64,000 bases of DNA from Undibacterium umbellatum (lineage in GTDB: Bacteria > Pseudomonadota > Gammaproteobacteria > Burkholderiales > Burkholderiaceae_D): positions 1 through 64,000 of the forward strand of contig NZ_JACOFX010000007.1 of NCBI RefSeq assembly GCF_014284125.1, given 5' to 3'. Below the pieces are notes generated by a model that did not search any database, had not been told where the DNA came from, and saw nothing but the letters and a program-made list of their open reading frames with translations. Made by a program: the position numbers and the translations under genes. This document shows positions 45,006 through 53,436 of this stretch, one piece after another (the first letter of the stretch is position 1; the number at the start of each line of letters is the position of its first letter).

Positions 45006-45350
45006 TTACTTCTGATTTTTTACGTAATCGACGCAACTAGAGTCAACCTTCTCTATGATGTATGCCGCAATTGCAGGGACGAAAGGGCCCGTTTCTGCAA
45101 GAAGAATACCTGCAGTGAGTCCTAAACCGCCAGAAATCACATGACACGAAAACTCTGCGATGCTGTCCCGTCTTTCTACTGCGTCCCGATTACCAGTGAT
45201 TTCGACAGTTTGCATTATTGGATTCTCATTAATGCTCGACATGAGCATTTCCGTGACATTGGGAATATCAATTTTAGTTAGTTGCTCAGTATCAATCTCA
45301 ATGTCACCCCCAGCTACAACCAACAATTCTTCATTTGAAATCAAACGCAT
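45006..45350 (-). CDS. Gly-Gly-leader peptide, candidate bacteriocin precursor
   Basis: A 114-residue peptide with a typical double-glycine leader: MRLISNEELLVVAGG, hydrophobic at the expected positions, with cleavage after G15. The 99-residue remainder has an acidic start, then a Gly/Ala-rich hydrophobic stretch (ISGGLGLTAGILLAE, PAIAAYII) such as membrane-active class II microcins carry, and two cysteines (C69, C106) that could form a disulphide. A good GGAG site precedes the ATG. HlyD lies upstream and the C39 exporter downstream, so export and cleavage fit. Toxic activity is inference; it could instead be a signalling or other secreted peptide. Confidence 0.75.
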   Translation of the reverse strand: MRLISNEELLVVAGGDIEIDTEQLTKIDIPNVTEMLMSSINENPIMQTVEITGNRDAVERRDSIAEFSCHVISGGLGLTAGILLAETGPFVPAIAAYIIEKVDSSCVDYVKNQK

Positions 45351-45509
45351 TTTGTGATACTCCTATACATGGTTGAATGAACCATACCTCATGGCATGGT
45401 TTTACTGCTCCGCTCTCGGTCTAGATCACCTTGAACGGTATTTCGGGCTGGGTCTGTTGGGTTTTCCTGACAGACTCAGCATCGAATTCTGAAATTCTTT
45501 TTTCTGTTC

Positions 45510-46829
45510 CTATGCGCGTTGTTTCATTGCCAGCACTGGTTCCAGTACCCATTCCCAAATCCTGCGCTTGTCCTGTATCACATCCGCCTCCAGCGTCATG
45601 CCTGGTTTGAGCATTTGCGCTTGGCCGTAGGCGTTGATGCTTTGCTCATGCAGCCTGACTTTGATGCGGTAGAGCGCTTCGTTCGTATTGAAGCCATTGA
45701 TGGCTTGCTGGGCATTGCTCAAGATCGTGCTGGCCAGATGCGCTGGCAATTCTGCCGGAGCAAAAGGGGTGCGGCTGACATCTGTGACGGTGGCGGTTTG
45801 CAGGCCAAACTTTTGGTAAGGAAAGGCTGCGTAGCGTATCAATACTTCTTGCCCCGGCTGGATGAAACCTGCTGTGCGGCTGGGTACATACAGATGTGCC
45901 TCCAGTGAATTTGCTTCAACATTAGCCCCCTTTATATCAACAGGTATCAGGCTGGCCAGCACTTGCCCGGCATTAATGGCTTGCCCTGGCTGGTTGGTCA
46001 GGGCGCTTACCGTACCTGCTTGCATTGCCATGATTTGCACAGCCTGACGGTTGGCGTTTTCTGCGGCTTCTTGCTTGAGGCTGGCTTTGGCTCTTGCTAT
46101 TTGCGTGAGGTCTGTGGCCAAGCTATTTGCCAAGGTGTCGAGTTCTGATTGCAGGGCAATCTGGTTGGCTTGCAACTGGGTCTTGCTACGTTGCAGGGTG
46201 CTCAAGCGGGTGCTGATGTCGAGCAAGTCTTCCTGTTTTTGCTGGGTCTGTGCTGCAGAGACATAGCCATTGCCTTGCAGGGTTTCATACTTGGCGAGGC
46301 TTTGCTGTGCCAGTTGCTGGCGGCGCTGGGCCAGCAGCAGCTCTTGTTCAAGCTGGGTATGTTCCAGTGCCAGGTTAGCCAGTCTTTGCTGCAAGGCCTG
46401 TTTTTTTTCCTGGTACTGGCTTTGGCGCAGTCTTTGTTCTGCGGCCATGCTGTCGGCACGGCTGGCGAGTTGCTGGGCCACCAGGGCGGTGATTTCACCC
46501 TGGCTGTTCTGGCGTTCTGTGCTGAGTGTGAACAGGATTTGCCCGGCTTTGACTTGCTCGCCTTCTGTGACGTGGCTGGTCAGCAAGATACCGGCATTTG
46601 GCGCAGCTACACTGATTTGGCCGCCGACAGGCACGGTGATACCAGTGACGCGGGCTTTTTTGGTGATGCTGCCAAAAGTTATGTAAGCGATCAACACCGC
46701 AGCGATGACCAGGGCAACAATGGCAATCAAAGAAGCCGAGAGCGGTTGCGCCAGACGGATGGCACCCATCCACTGACTGCCTAATGCTGCGGTAACTTCA
46801 GGGCGGAACAAGGGGCTGGCGTTACTCAT
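45510..46829 (-). CDS. HlyD-family membrane fusion protein
   Basis: A 439-residue periplasmic adaptor of type I secretion. One N-terminal membrane helix (about 31-52) is followed by a lipoyl half (VGGQISVAAPNAGILLTSHV), a long coiled coil (about 125-265, Gln/Leu-rich), the second lipoyl half (MAGTVSALTNQPGQAI) and a C-terminal beta barrel. It would link the C39 ABC exporter to an outer-membrane TolC protein. The peptide gene follows 159 bases downstream, leaving room for a separate peptide promoter. Confidence 0.92.
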   Translation of the reverse strand: MSNASPLFRPEVTAALGSQWMGAIRLAQPLSASLIAIVALVIAAVLIAYITFGSITKKARVTGITVPVGGQISVAAPNAGILLTSHVTEGEQVKAGQILFTLSTERQNSQGEITALVAQQLASRADSMAAEQRLRQSQYQEKKQALQQRLANLALEHTQLEQELLLAQRRQQLAQQSLAKYETLQGNGYVSAAQTQQKQEDLLDISTRLSTLQRSKTQLQANQIALQSELDTLANSLATDLTQIARAKASLKQEAAENANRQAVQIMAMQAGTVSALTNQPGQAINAGQVLASLIPVDIKGANVEANSLEAHLYVPSRTAGFIQPGQEVLIRYAAFPYQKFGLQTATVTDVSRTPFAPAELPAHLASTILSNAQQAINGFNTNEALYRIKVRLHEQSINAYGQAQMLKPGMTLEADVIQDKRRIWEWVLEPVLAMKQRA

Positions 46830-47144
46830 TGACAGCCCTACTTGTTACAAAGTGTTGCGATTCAACTGACATCTTTACTTATCTACTGCAATAATTCAAA
46901 AACACAGCTTCCCTGTGTACTTGTCTAAAGCATAAATGAAAATTCTGGACAAATGTCAAAGAAAGTTAAATTATATTTCCATTAACTTTTAACACTATTT
47001 GACATTCATTTGCTAGAATCGCGCGCGCAGGATTTTTTCGGCTGCAGTGCATGCAGCTTTGAGTAGGTGCGCCAAAAAGCCGAGCTCGTTTGCAGAACTG
47101 CTGTTTGCAGCCTGCAAGAAGTAACTGCTAAGTCTTTGCTGAGA
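46830..47144. other. Promoter region of the export locus and 3' flank of hisC
   Basis: No gene is supported. On the minus strand a TATAAT hexamer lies in an AT-rich stretch about 150 bases before the HlyD start, a plausible promoter, with no convincing -35 at ideal spacing. A GCTGCA/TGCAGC stem near 47041-47057 lacks a T run. No regulator-binding palindrome stands out. Confidence 0.35.
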
Positions 47145-48209
47145 TTAGCTGGGATGGAGCAATATCTTTAGTGCAGAAACCAGGGAGGCAGATTCTTCAT
47201 CTGTGCCTATGGAAATGCGCAAAAACTCATTTATGCGCGGCAGCTTGAAATGGCGCACGATGATACTGGACTGACGCAAGCCCAGGGCAATTTCTTCTGC
47301 CGCAAAACGAGGGTGACGGGCGAAGATAAAATTCGTGGCCGATGGCAAGACTTCAAAAGCCAGCTCACGCATAGCTGTCGACAGTCTTTCGCGCGTCGCC
47401 ATCACTGCCTGACAAGTCTGCAAAAAGTAATCCTGATCTTCAAATGCGGCAATCGCGCCAGCTACTGCCAGCCTGTCCAACGGATAAGCATTGAAGCTGT
47501 TTTTGACGCGGTTCAAACCCGCAATCAAGTCTGCATGACCTGCTGCAAAACCTACCCGCAAACCAGCCAGTGAACGTGACTTTGACAGGGTGTGAACAAC
47601 CAGCAAATTGGGATAGCGGTCTATCAATGCTATTGCCGTATCACCGCCAAAATCCACATAGGCCTCATCAATCACGACTACCGTATCGCGGTTCTGTTGC
47701 AGCAGGAATTCAATTTTTTCCAGTGTGACATTGCAGCCAGTAGGCGCATTAGGATTGGCAAAAATGATCCCGCCATTTTCTTGCAGATAGTCTTCCACAT
47801 TCAGTTGAAATTCTGCATCTAGCGGCACGCTGCGGTGGGCTATCTCATACAGGCCGCAATACACAGGATAAAAGCTGTAACTGATGTCAGGGAAGAGCAA
47901 GGGCCGCTGATGTTTAAGCAGAGCCTGGAACACATGGGCCAGCACTTCGTCAGAGCTGTTACCAACAAAAATCTGGTCTGCCTGCAAGCCATGATATTGG
48001 GCGATCACTGTACGCAATTGATCTGAGCCGGGATCAGGGTAGAGGCGCAAATCGCCGTTGGTGGCTTGCTGTATCGCCGTCAGTACACGGGGTGAAGGCG
48101 GGTAAGGGTTTTCATTGGTATTGAGCTTGATGAGTTTGGCAATCTTGGGTTGCTCACCGGGGGTATATGGACTCAGCTTGTGGACAACATCACTCCAGTA
48201 TTTACTCAT
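47145..48209 (-). CDS. hisC: Histidinol-phosphate aminotransferase
   Basis: A 354-residue PLP-dependent fold-type I aminotransferase that converts imidazole-acetol phosphate to histidinol phosphate. The [13 protein letters not shown] start, the cofactor region NPNAPTG, the DEAYVDF strand and the PLP-binding Lys in [12 protein letters not shown] are all family features. It is away from the other his genes and lies next to a MarR gene (32 bases downstream of it), so a role outside histidine synthesis, for example with aromatic amino acids, is possible. Confidence 0.9.
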   Translation of the reverse strand: MSKYWSDVVHKLSPYTPGEQPKIAKLIKLNTNENPYPPSPRVLTAIQQATNGDLRLYPDPGSDQLRTVIAQYHGLQADQIFVGNSSDEVLAHVFQALLKHQRPLLFPDISYSFYPVYCGLYEIAHRSVPLDAEFQLNVEDYLQENGGIIFANPNAPTGCNVTLEKIEFLLQQNRDTVVVIDEAYVDFGGDTAIALIDRYPNLLVVHTLSKSRSLAGLRVGFAAGHADLIAGLNRVKNSFNAYPLDRLAVAGAIAAFEDQDYFLQTCQAVMATRERLSTAMRELAFEVLPSATNFIFARHPRFAAEEIALGLRQSSIIVRHFKLPRINEFLRISIGTDEESASLVSALKILLHPS

Positions 48210-48241
48210 GATCTGACAATTCTTTTAAGAGAAAAAATTCT

Positions 48242-48712
48242 TTATGACCCAGCATCCAGATTGACTTTCACTCTTTGCAATAGCTGCTGCAATTGTTCTT
48301 GCTCGTGACTATCCATTTCCTGCAAAGCCAGGGTATTTAAGCGTTTGGCTTGCTGACGCAAGACGGTCAACACGCTTTGCCCGTCCGAAGTCAGCGTCAG
48401 CCGCACATTGCGCTTGTCGCTTTCATCGGCTACTGCATCGAGCAAGCCACGGTCACGCAAGCCTTTGATCAGCCTCGCCAGTTGCGCCTTGTCGCGGCCA
48501 CTGTGCTTGGCCAGGTCACTCTGGGTAGCACCGGGGTGATGACCAAAAAAGCCCAATACCTTGCCTTCCATATGGGTAATGTCATGCGGGCCGTCGCGCA
48601 GAGCCTGGTATTGCATGGAACGGTATTGATGCATGACCGTATGAATAAGGTCCAACACCCCATCCTCATTATTTCTCAGAGAATGGTTGACATTGTCATT
48701 TGTTTTGCGCAT
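48242..48712 (-). CDS. MarR-family transcriptional regulator
   Basis: A 156-residue winged-helix regulator; the DNA-binding core is at about residues 50-115, with GATQSDLAKHSGRDKAQLARLIKGL as helices 3-4 and the wing in DESDKRNVRL. I chose the ATG at 48712 rather than a TTG 18 bases upstream because a candidate operator lies across the latter. It is divergent from the siderophore-interacting-protein gene and probably controls it, while hisC follows on the same strand. Confidence 0.9.
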   Translation of the reverse strand: MRKTNDNVNHSLRNNEDGVLDLIHTVMHQYRSMQYQALRDGPHDITHMEGKVLGFFGHHPGATQSDLAKHSGRDKAQLARLIKGLRDRGLLDAVADESDKRNVRLTLTSDGQSVLTVLRQQAKRLNTLALQEMDSHEQEQLQQLLQRVKVNLDAGS

Positions 48713-48714
48713 TA

Positions 48715-48733
48715 TAGTAGATATTGTCAACTA
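48715..48733. promoter_or_regulatory. Candidate MarR operator
   Basis: TAGTAGATATTGTCAACTA is an imperfect 19-base palindrome (half-site TAGTwGAyA) placed between the divergent MarR and siderophore-interacting-protein genes. Size, symmetry and position fit a MarR-type operator, and its binding would block both promoters. A TTGACA hexamer is contained in it on the minus strand. Confidence 0.5.
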
Positions 48734-48750
48734 ATTTGAAGTGTGAATAA

Positions 48751-49485
48751 ATGAGTATAGCCTCTGCAAGCAACCGCGTACAACGCATACGCCATGAAAT
48801 CAAACGCCGCAACCTGCAAGTTGTCCGTGTTGAAAGCCCGACGCCGCATTTCCGCCGTATCACCCTCAGTGGTGCCGACCTGCCGGGCTTTATCAGCGCA
48901 TCTTTTGATGATCACCTCAAATTGATACTTGCCGTCGATAGTGATAATGCTGTGATGCGAGATTACACACCCAGGCATTACGACGCCGTCAAAAGCGAAC
49001 TGGTGCTGGAATTTTCCATCCACGGTGACGGGCCTGCGGCTGCCTGGGCCAGCCAGGCTGATGTCGGCCATAGCGTCACTGTCGCCGGGCCGCGTGGCTC
49101 TTTAGTCATCCCGGTTGATTATGAATGGCATTTACTGGCTGGCGACGAAACAGCATTGCCAGCGATATCCAGACGCCTGGAAGAATTACCGGCTGGAGTA
49201 AGCGCCATCGTCATCCTGCAAGTGCCACCAGCCGAACGCCGTGAATTGAGCAGTGCAGCAGATATCAGCATTGTCTGGGTAGACAGCGCACAAGAATTTC
49301 TGGATACCCTGCGCGCCCTGCCTTTGCCTACGGGTGATGGTTATGCCTGGTGCGCCGGTGAAGCTGCCACCATGGCAACGACGCGCCGTATACTGGCGGA
49401 AGAAAAAGGCCATGCAAGTGTTGCCATGCGGGTGGCGGCATACTGGAAGCGTGGTCAAAATGCACATCATGAAAACCTGGAGTGA
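48751..49485 (+). CDS. Siderophore-interacting protein (ferric-siderophore reductase, SIP type)
   Basis: A 244-residue flavoprotein of the ViuB/SIP family that releases iron from imported siderophores. The FAD-binding motif RDYTPRHYD is intact, and GPRGSLVIP and LAGDETALPAISRRLEE mark the second domain; the C-terminal VAAYWKRG is also diagnostic. It is divergent from a MarR regulator. No siderophore receptor or biosynthesis gene lies nearby. Confidence 0.93.
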   Translation: MSIASASNRVQRIRHEIKRRNLQVVRVESPTPHFRRITLSGADLPGFISASFDDHLKLILAVDSDNAVMRDYTPRHYDAVKSELVLEFSIHGDGPAAAWASQADVGHSVTVAGPRGSLVIPVDYEWHLLAGDETALPAISRRLEELPAGVSAIVILQVPPAERRELSSAADISIVWVDSAQEFLDTLRALPLPTGDGYAWCAGEAATMATTRRILAEEKGHASVAMRVAAYWKRGQNAHHENLE

Positions 49486-49615
49486 ACAGGGAGACAAGAA
49501 ATTGCCATGCTGAAAAGCGCAAATCCTGTCGAAGGGGGCGCTCAAACAAATCACGAATAATTTGCCAGATACTTTATGATTTATAGTGTCGCACCGTGAT
49601 TTTATTCCTGCCAGC

Positions 49616-50482
49616 ATGCACCTCTCTTATTTTCCTTTGTTAGCAAAAAGTCGTGTATCACATGCCTTGCTACTTTTATCACTCTGCCCCGCAGCTGCAG
49701 TGGCAGCAGATATTTTGAGTTGTAAGGATGCAAATGGCAAAACCATCTACACCGACAATACGGCAAATTGCGTGGGACAGGCGCAAAAGCACGATGTCCA
49801 CGACTCTGTCACTTCTGGCCTGGCAAACTACAGATCGCCACCACGCATTTATCAAAGCATACCGGGTGAGTGGAAAATACTGGTCGAACAGGATATGGCA
49901 GCAGCGGACCCAAAACTCACTGCTGCTGCCAGTAGCAGGTTACAGCAGGCTTTAGCTAGCATCCTTGAGAAATTGCCTGCTGCATCACATGCATATGTCA
50001 AAGGACTTAATTTTTATCTGATGTGGGGACCAAAGTCACCCAAGGGAGGACAAAAAGGAGGAATGCGGGCTGTACTGCAATTTAATCCTGTCAACCACCC
50101 CTTGTACGACCCGGTTTGGAAAAATGCAGTCATTATTTACAGCGCAACAAATTTCGTGGCAGTGGATGAAGTGGTTGTACGAAAGGACTTGAGCCATGAG
50201 ATAGGGCACACCTGGCATTTGCGCGACTGGCCAGCAAAACATCCTGAAGTTACAGATGCCTTCCAGGCAGCAAAACTTGCCGGCTTGTACAAAAATGTGG
50301 AAACCTACAAAGGCAAGATGCTTGACACTGCCTATGCACTCACCAATGAACGCGAATATTTTGCTGAGTTGACTGCCATGTATTTCATGGGAAGTACCTA
50401 CTATCCTTATGACAAGGCTGGTTTGAAAAAATATGATGCACGTGGATATCAGATGATCGAACAGTTTTGGGGCATACGCTGA
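49616..50482 (+). CDS. Secreted putative zinc metalloprotease with DUF4124-like N-terminus
   Basis: A 288-residue protein with a signal peptide (about 1-31, ending AAAVAAD). A short DUF4124-like segment (SCKDANGKTIYTDNTANC) opens the mature part. The main domain has the zincin motif HEIGH in LSHEIGHTWHL and, further on, NEREYFAEL, a possible third-ligand Glu region as in metallopeptidases of the ATLF or similar type. Length and layout do not match a family I can name. A GTG 30 bases upstream is an alternative start. The gene converges on the next one. Confidence 0.65.
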   Translation: MHLSYFPLLAKSRVSHALLLLSLCPAAAVAADILSCKDANGKTIYTDNTANCVGQAQKHDVHDSVTSGLANYRSPPRIYQSIPGEWKILVEQDMAAADPKLTAAASSRLQQALASILEKLPAASHAYVKGLNFYLMWGPKSPKGGQKGGMRAVLQFNPVNHPLYDPVWKNAVIIYSATNFVAVDEVVVRKDLSHEIGHTWHLRDWPAKHPEVTDAFQAAKLAGLYKNVETYKGKMLDTAYALTNEREYFAELTAMYFMGSTYYPYDKAGLKKYDARGYQMIEQFWGIR

Positions 50483-50494
50483 TAGTCTGCCTTA

Positions 50495-51070
50495 TCAGCA
50501 ATACCAGCGCCAGGCCGCCAGCATTTGACTGGCATCTGCACTGCCTGAAAGTAGCTTATCCAGATTCTGAGCGACTTGCGCACGGGCAGCAACTGTCAAT
50601 TCATAAGTCTCATCAAAAGCCTGTTCATCCAGTTCTCGCATGGTATTCGCGACGCAGGCGATGGCGGCAAAAGCAGTCAGCAAGTCTGGCGCGAATAACT
50701 GGAAATCAGGCTTGCCGCCAGCCAGCGCAAAATACACTTGCCCTGAGATAGTATCGAGCATGAATGGATTACTGCCCTCTGTCGCCACCACCAGCCAGTG
50801 ATCCTGCCACTCAGGCAGGCGCTCACCGGTATTACCATGCCAGCAATAGCAAGCTTGGCGCGACCATAAATCCTTCAATGTGGGAATATCAACGGGATTG
50901 CCACCCGCAGCTATACTTAAACCCATAGGGCCATGTTTTTCATGCACCTCACCCCAGGGGCCTAGCTGTTCATAGAAGCTCGCAAGAACCGCAGGCAGGG
51001 CTACTTCACCCTGCCAATCACTTGCCACTTGCGGGCGCAATTCTCCCCAGGGTGACAACAAGTCACGCAA
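50495..51070 (-). CDS. Hypothetical protein, possibly SMI1/KNR4-like
   Basis: A 191-residue soluble protein starting at TTG. The sequence PAVLASFYEQLGPWGEV, a later WLVVATEGSNPFMLD and SGQVYFALAGG have the pattern of SUKH (SMI1/KNR4) domains, which serve as immunity or scaffold proteins; the likeness is weak. It begins 20 bases after the aminotransferase gene on the same strand and ends 12 bases from the metalloprotease-like gene, which it faces. Confidence 0.6.
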   Translation of the reverse strand: MRDLLSPWGELRPQVASDWQGEVALPAVLASFYEQLGPWGEVHEKHGPMGLSIAAGGNPVDIPTLKDLWSRQACYCWHGNTGERLPEWQDHWLVVATEGSNPFMLDTISGQVYFALAGGKPDFQLFAPDLLTAFAAIACVANTMRELDEQAFDETYELTVAARAQVAQNLDKLLSGSADASQMLAAWRWYC

Positions 51071-51090
51071 GACAGTAATAGTGATCGCGC

Positions 51091-52350
51091 TTATTTCGCC
51101 ACTCCATCATCCTTGAACATGGTCTTCAGGCCACGCAGAGCCTGGCGTATGCGCGACTCATTTTCAATTAATGCAAAGCGCACATATTCATCGCCATATT
51201 CACCAAAGCCAATGCCGGGTGAGACGCAGAGTTTGGCTTTTTCCAGCATCTGCTTGGCAAATTCCAGTGAACCCAGGTGGCGATAATGCTCAGGGATATG
51301 CGCCCAGATATACATCGATGCCTTTGGTTTTTCTACCATCCAGCCCAGTTCATGCAAGCCTTTGACAAGTACATCGCGGCGACGCTGGTACTGGTCGCGG
51401 ATCTCATTGACGCACGTCTGGTCACCTTCAAGAGCGGCAATCGCTGCCACTTGCACAGGTGTGAAACTGCCGTAGTCATGGTAACTCTTGATACGTGCCA
51501 GCGCCGCAACTAACTCCTTATTGCCGACCATGAAGCCTATGCGCCAGCCTGCCATGTTATAGCTTTTTGAGAGCGTGAAAAATTCTACCGCGACATCGCG
51601 TGCGCCCGGCACTTGCATGATGGACGGGGCTTTCCAGCCGTCATAGGTGATGTCGGCATAGGCCAGATCATGCACTACCAGGATATTGTGTTCCTTGGCC
51701 AGCTTGACCACGCGCTCGAAAAATTCCAGCTCCACACATTGCGCAGTGGGGTTGGATGGAAAACCAAAGATCATCATCTTCGGTTTGGGATAAGTTTCGC
51801 GTATTGCCCTTTCCAGCTCGGCAAAAAAATCCACGCCTGGACTCATGCGTATCGAGCGTATATCGGCACCGGCAATCACCGCGCCATAGATGTGGATGGG
51901 GTAGCTGGGGTTGGGCACCAGCACCGTATCACCCTTATCCAGCGTCGCCAGCATCAGATGCGCCAGGCCTTCTTTTGATCCTATGGTGACGATGGCTTCT
52001 GAATCAGGGTTCAGGTCCACGTCATAACGGCTCTTGTACCAGTGCGCAATCGCGCGGCGCAAACGTGGTATGCCCTTGGAGGCAGAATAACCGTGGGTGT
52101 CAGGACGCTGGGCCACTTCGACCAGCTTTTCAACAATGTGTGCAGGGGTTGCACCATCAGGATTACCCATGGACATATCAATAATGTCTTCGCCACGACG
52201 GCGCGCAGCCATCTTCAGCTCGGCAGTGATATTGAATACGTAAGGGGGCAGGCGGTTGATACGAGCGAAGGAGAACTTTGTTGCAGGCGCAGGTACAGGT
52301 GTGCCTTCAACAGCAGAACCCCGGCCCGGCGGAGTAGTTGTATTTGTCAT
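51091..52350 (-). CDS. alaC: AlaC-type alanine transaminase
   Basis: A 419-residue PLP aminotransferase of class I/II that interconverts alanine and 2-oxoglutarate with pyruvate and glutamate. It shows [14 protein letters not shown] near the start, [16 protein letters not shown], the NPTAQ segment of the cofactor pocket, and the PLP Lys in [13 protein letters not shown]. Its length and N-terminus match AlaC/YfdZ better than other aminotransferases. LL-diaminopimelate aminotransferase-like activity is the alternative. A hypothetical gene follows in the same transcript. Confidence 0.88.
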   Translation of the reverse strand: MTNTTTPPGRGSAVEGTPVPAPATKFSFARINRLPPYVFNITAELKMAARRRGEDIIDMSMGNPDGATPAHIVEKLVEVAQRPDTHGYSASKGIPRLRRAIAHWYKSRYDVDLNPDSEAIVTIGSKEGLAHLMLATLDKGDTVLVPNPSYPIHIYGAVIAGADIRSIRMSPGVDFFAELERAIRETYPKPKMMIFGFPSNPTAQCVELEFFERVVKLAKEHNILVVHDLAYADITYDGWKAPSIMQVPGARDVAVEFFTLSKSYNMAGWRIGFMVGNKELVAALARIKSYHDYGSFTPVQVAAIAALEGDQTCVNEIRDQYQRRRDVLVKGLHELGWMVEKPKASMYIWAHIPEHYRHLGSLEFAKQMLEKAKLCVSPGIGFGEYGDEYVRFALIENESRIRQALRGLKTMFKDDGVAK

Positions 52351-52542
52351 GATCTGAATTGTACGTAGCCCTTGAAGTCCATACAGACTGCAAGAACGGG
52401 GCGCCCGGAACCGTCCGAGCGACGTTGAAGCGATTTGCCTCGCGATTGATTGTAGCGAGCAATCTACATTTCAGCAAGATGCGTTATGCTTATGAGAACA
52501 AGTTTGTCGCTATTCGATCAATTCAACAAGGTGGAGCAATAC

Positions 52543-53436
52543 ATGAAGTTATTCCAGGAAGGCATATTGCAAGCAGTTCCTGCACATGCCGTTTATCTCA
52601 GTTTGAATATCAAAGCTGGTACTGATGCAGCGACGGTCAAGAAAGTAGTACGCGATCTTGCAGACAAGACCGATGGGCAGAATCTGGTCATCGGCTTTGG
52701 TGCCGGCCTCGTGCAGACATTGGGTAGCGAGATCGCAGGCATGAAAGAATTTCATGGCATTGAAGGTAGCCGCATGCGCTTGCCCGCGACACCGGCAGCA
52801 CTGTGGTGCTGGCTACGCCAACATGAACGCGGCGACCTGGTGCGCCAGTTGCATCAGATCATGCATACTCTGGCACCAGCCTTTGAATTGCAACAGCAGG
52901 TCGATGCCTTTAAATACAAGGAAGGCCGTGACCTCAGCGGTTATGAAGACGGTACCGAAAACCCGCATGACGATGCAGCTCTGACTGCGGCTTTTGTTGC
53001 GGGTGATACGCCCGGCCTCACAGGCTCCAGCTTTGTCGCTATCCAGCAATGGACACACAGGTTTGAGCGTTTTGATGCCATGTCTGGCGAAGATCAGGAC
53101 AATGCCGTAGGACGCCGCCGCAGCGATAATGAGGAGCTGGAAGATGCGCCAGAATCAGCTCACGTCAAGCGTACTGCGCAAGAAGATTTCACGCCTGAGG
53201 CCTTCATGCTGAGGCGTTCCATGCCCTGGTCTGCACTGGATAAGGCAGGTCTGTATTTCGTTGCCTTTGCCAATTCCTTCTACCCGTTTGAAGTGCAATT
53301 GAAGCGCATGTCAGGTGCTGAAGATGGTATCGTCGATGCGCTATTCCAGTTCACAGTGCCGCAGACAGGCAGTTATTTCTGGTGTCCGCCTATGCAGGAT
53401 GGCAAGCTTGATGTGCGGCTATTGAATCTGGTCTGA
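52543..53436 (+). CDS. DyP-type haem peroxidase
   Basis: A 297-residue dye-decolourising peroxidase of the YfeX-like branch. It has GFGAGLVQTLG, the diagnostic GYEDGTENPHD motif with the catalytic Asp, the proximal haem His in SAHVKRTAQ, and the distal Arg region ending FANSFYPFEVQL. There is no signal peptide. I chose the ATG with GGTGGAGC before it; the open frame reaches 57 bases further. Its 3' end overlaps that of the convergent MASE1 gene by 18 bases. Haem peroxidase activity against dyes is the family property; the natural substrate is unknown. Confidence 0.9.
   Translation: MKLFQEGILQAVPAHAVYLSLNIKAGTDAATVKKVVRDLADKTDGQNLVIGFGAGLVQTLGSEIAGMKEFHGIEGSRMRLPATPAALWCWLRQHERGDLVRQLHQIMHTLAPAFELQQQVDAFKYKEGRDLSGYEDGTENPHDDAALTAAFVAGDTPGLTGSSFVAIQQWTHRFERFDAMSGEDQDNAVGRRRSDNEELEDAPESAHVKRTAQEDFTPEAFMLRRSMPWSALDKAGLYFVAFANSFYPFEVQLKRMSGAEDGIVDALFQFTVPQTGSYFWCPPMQDGKLDVRLLNLV

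Noticed and set aside
48685..48702. TGACATTGTCA palindrome near the MarR start
   Set aside because: It lies inside the first codons of the MarR gene; the palindrome in the divergent gap is a better operator.
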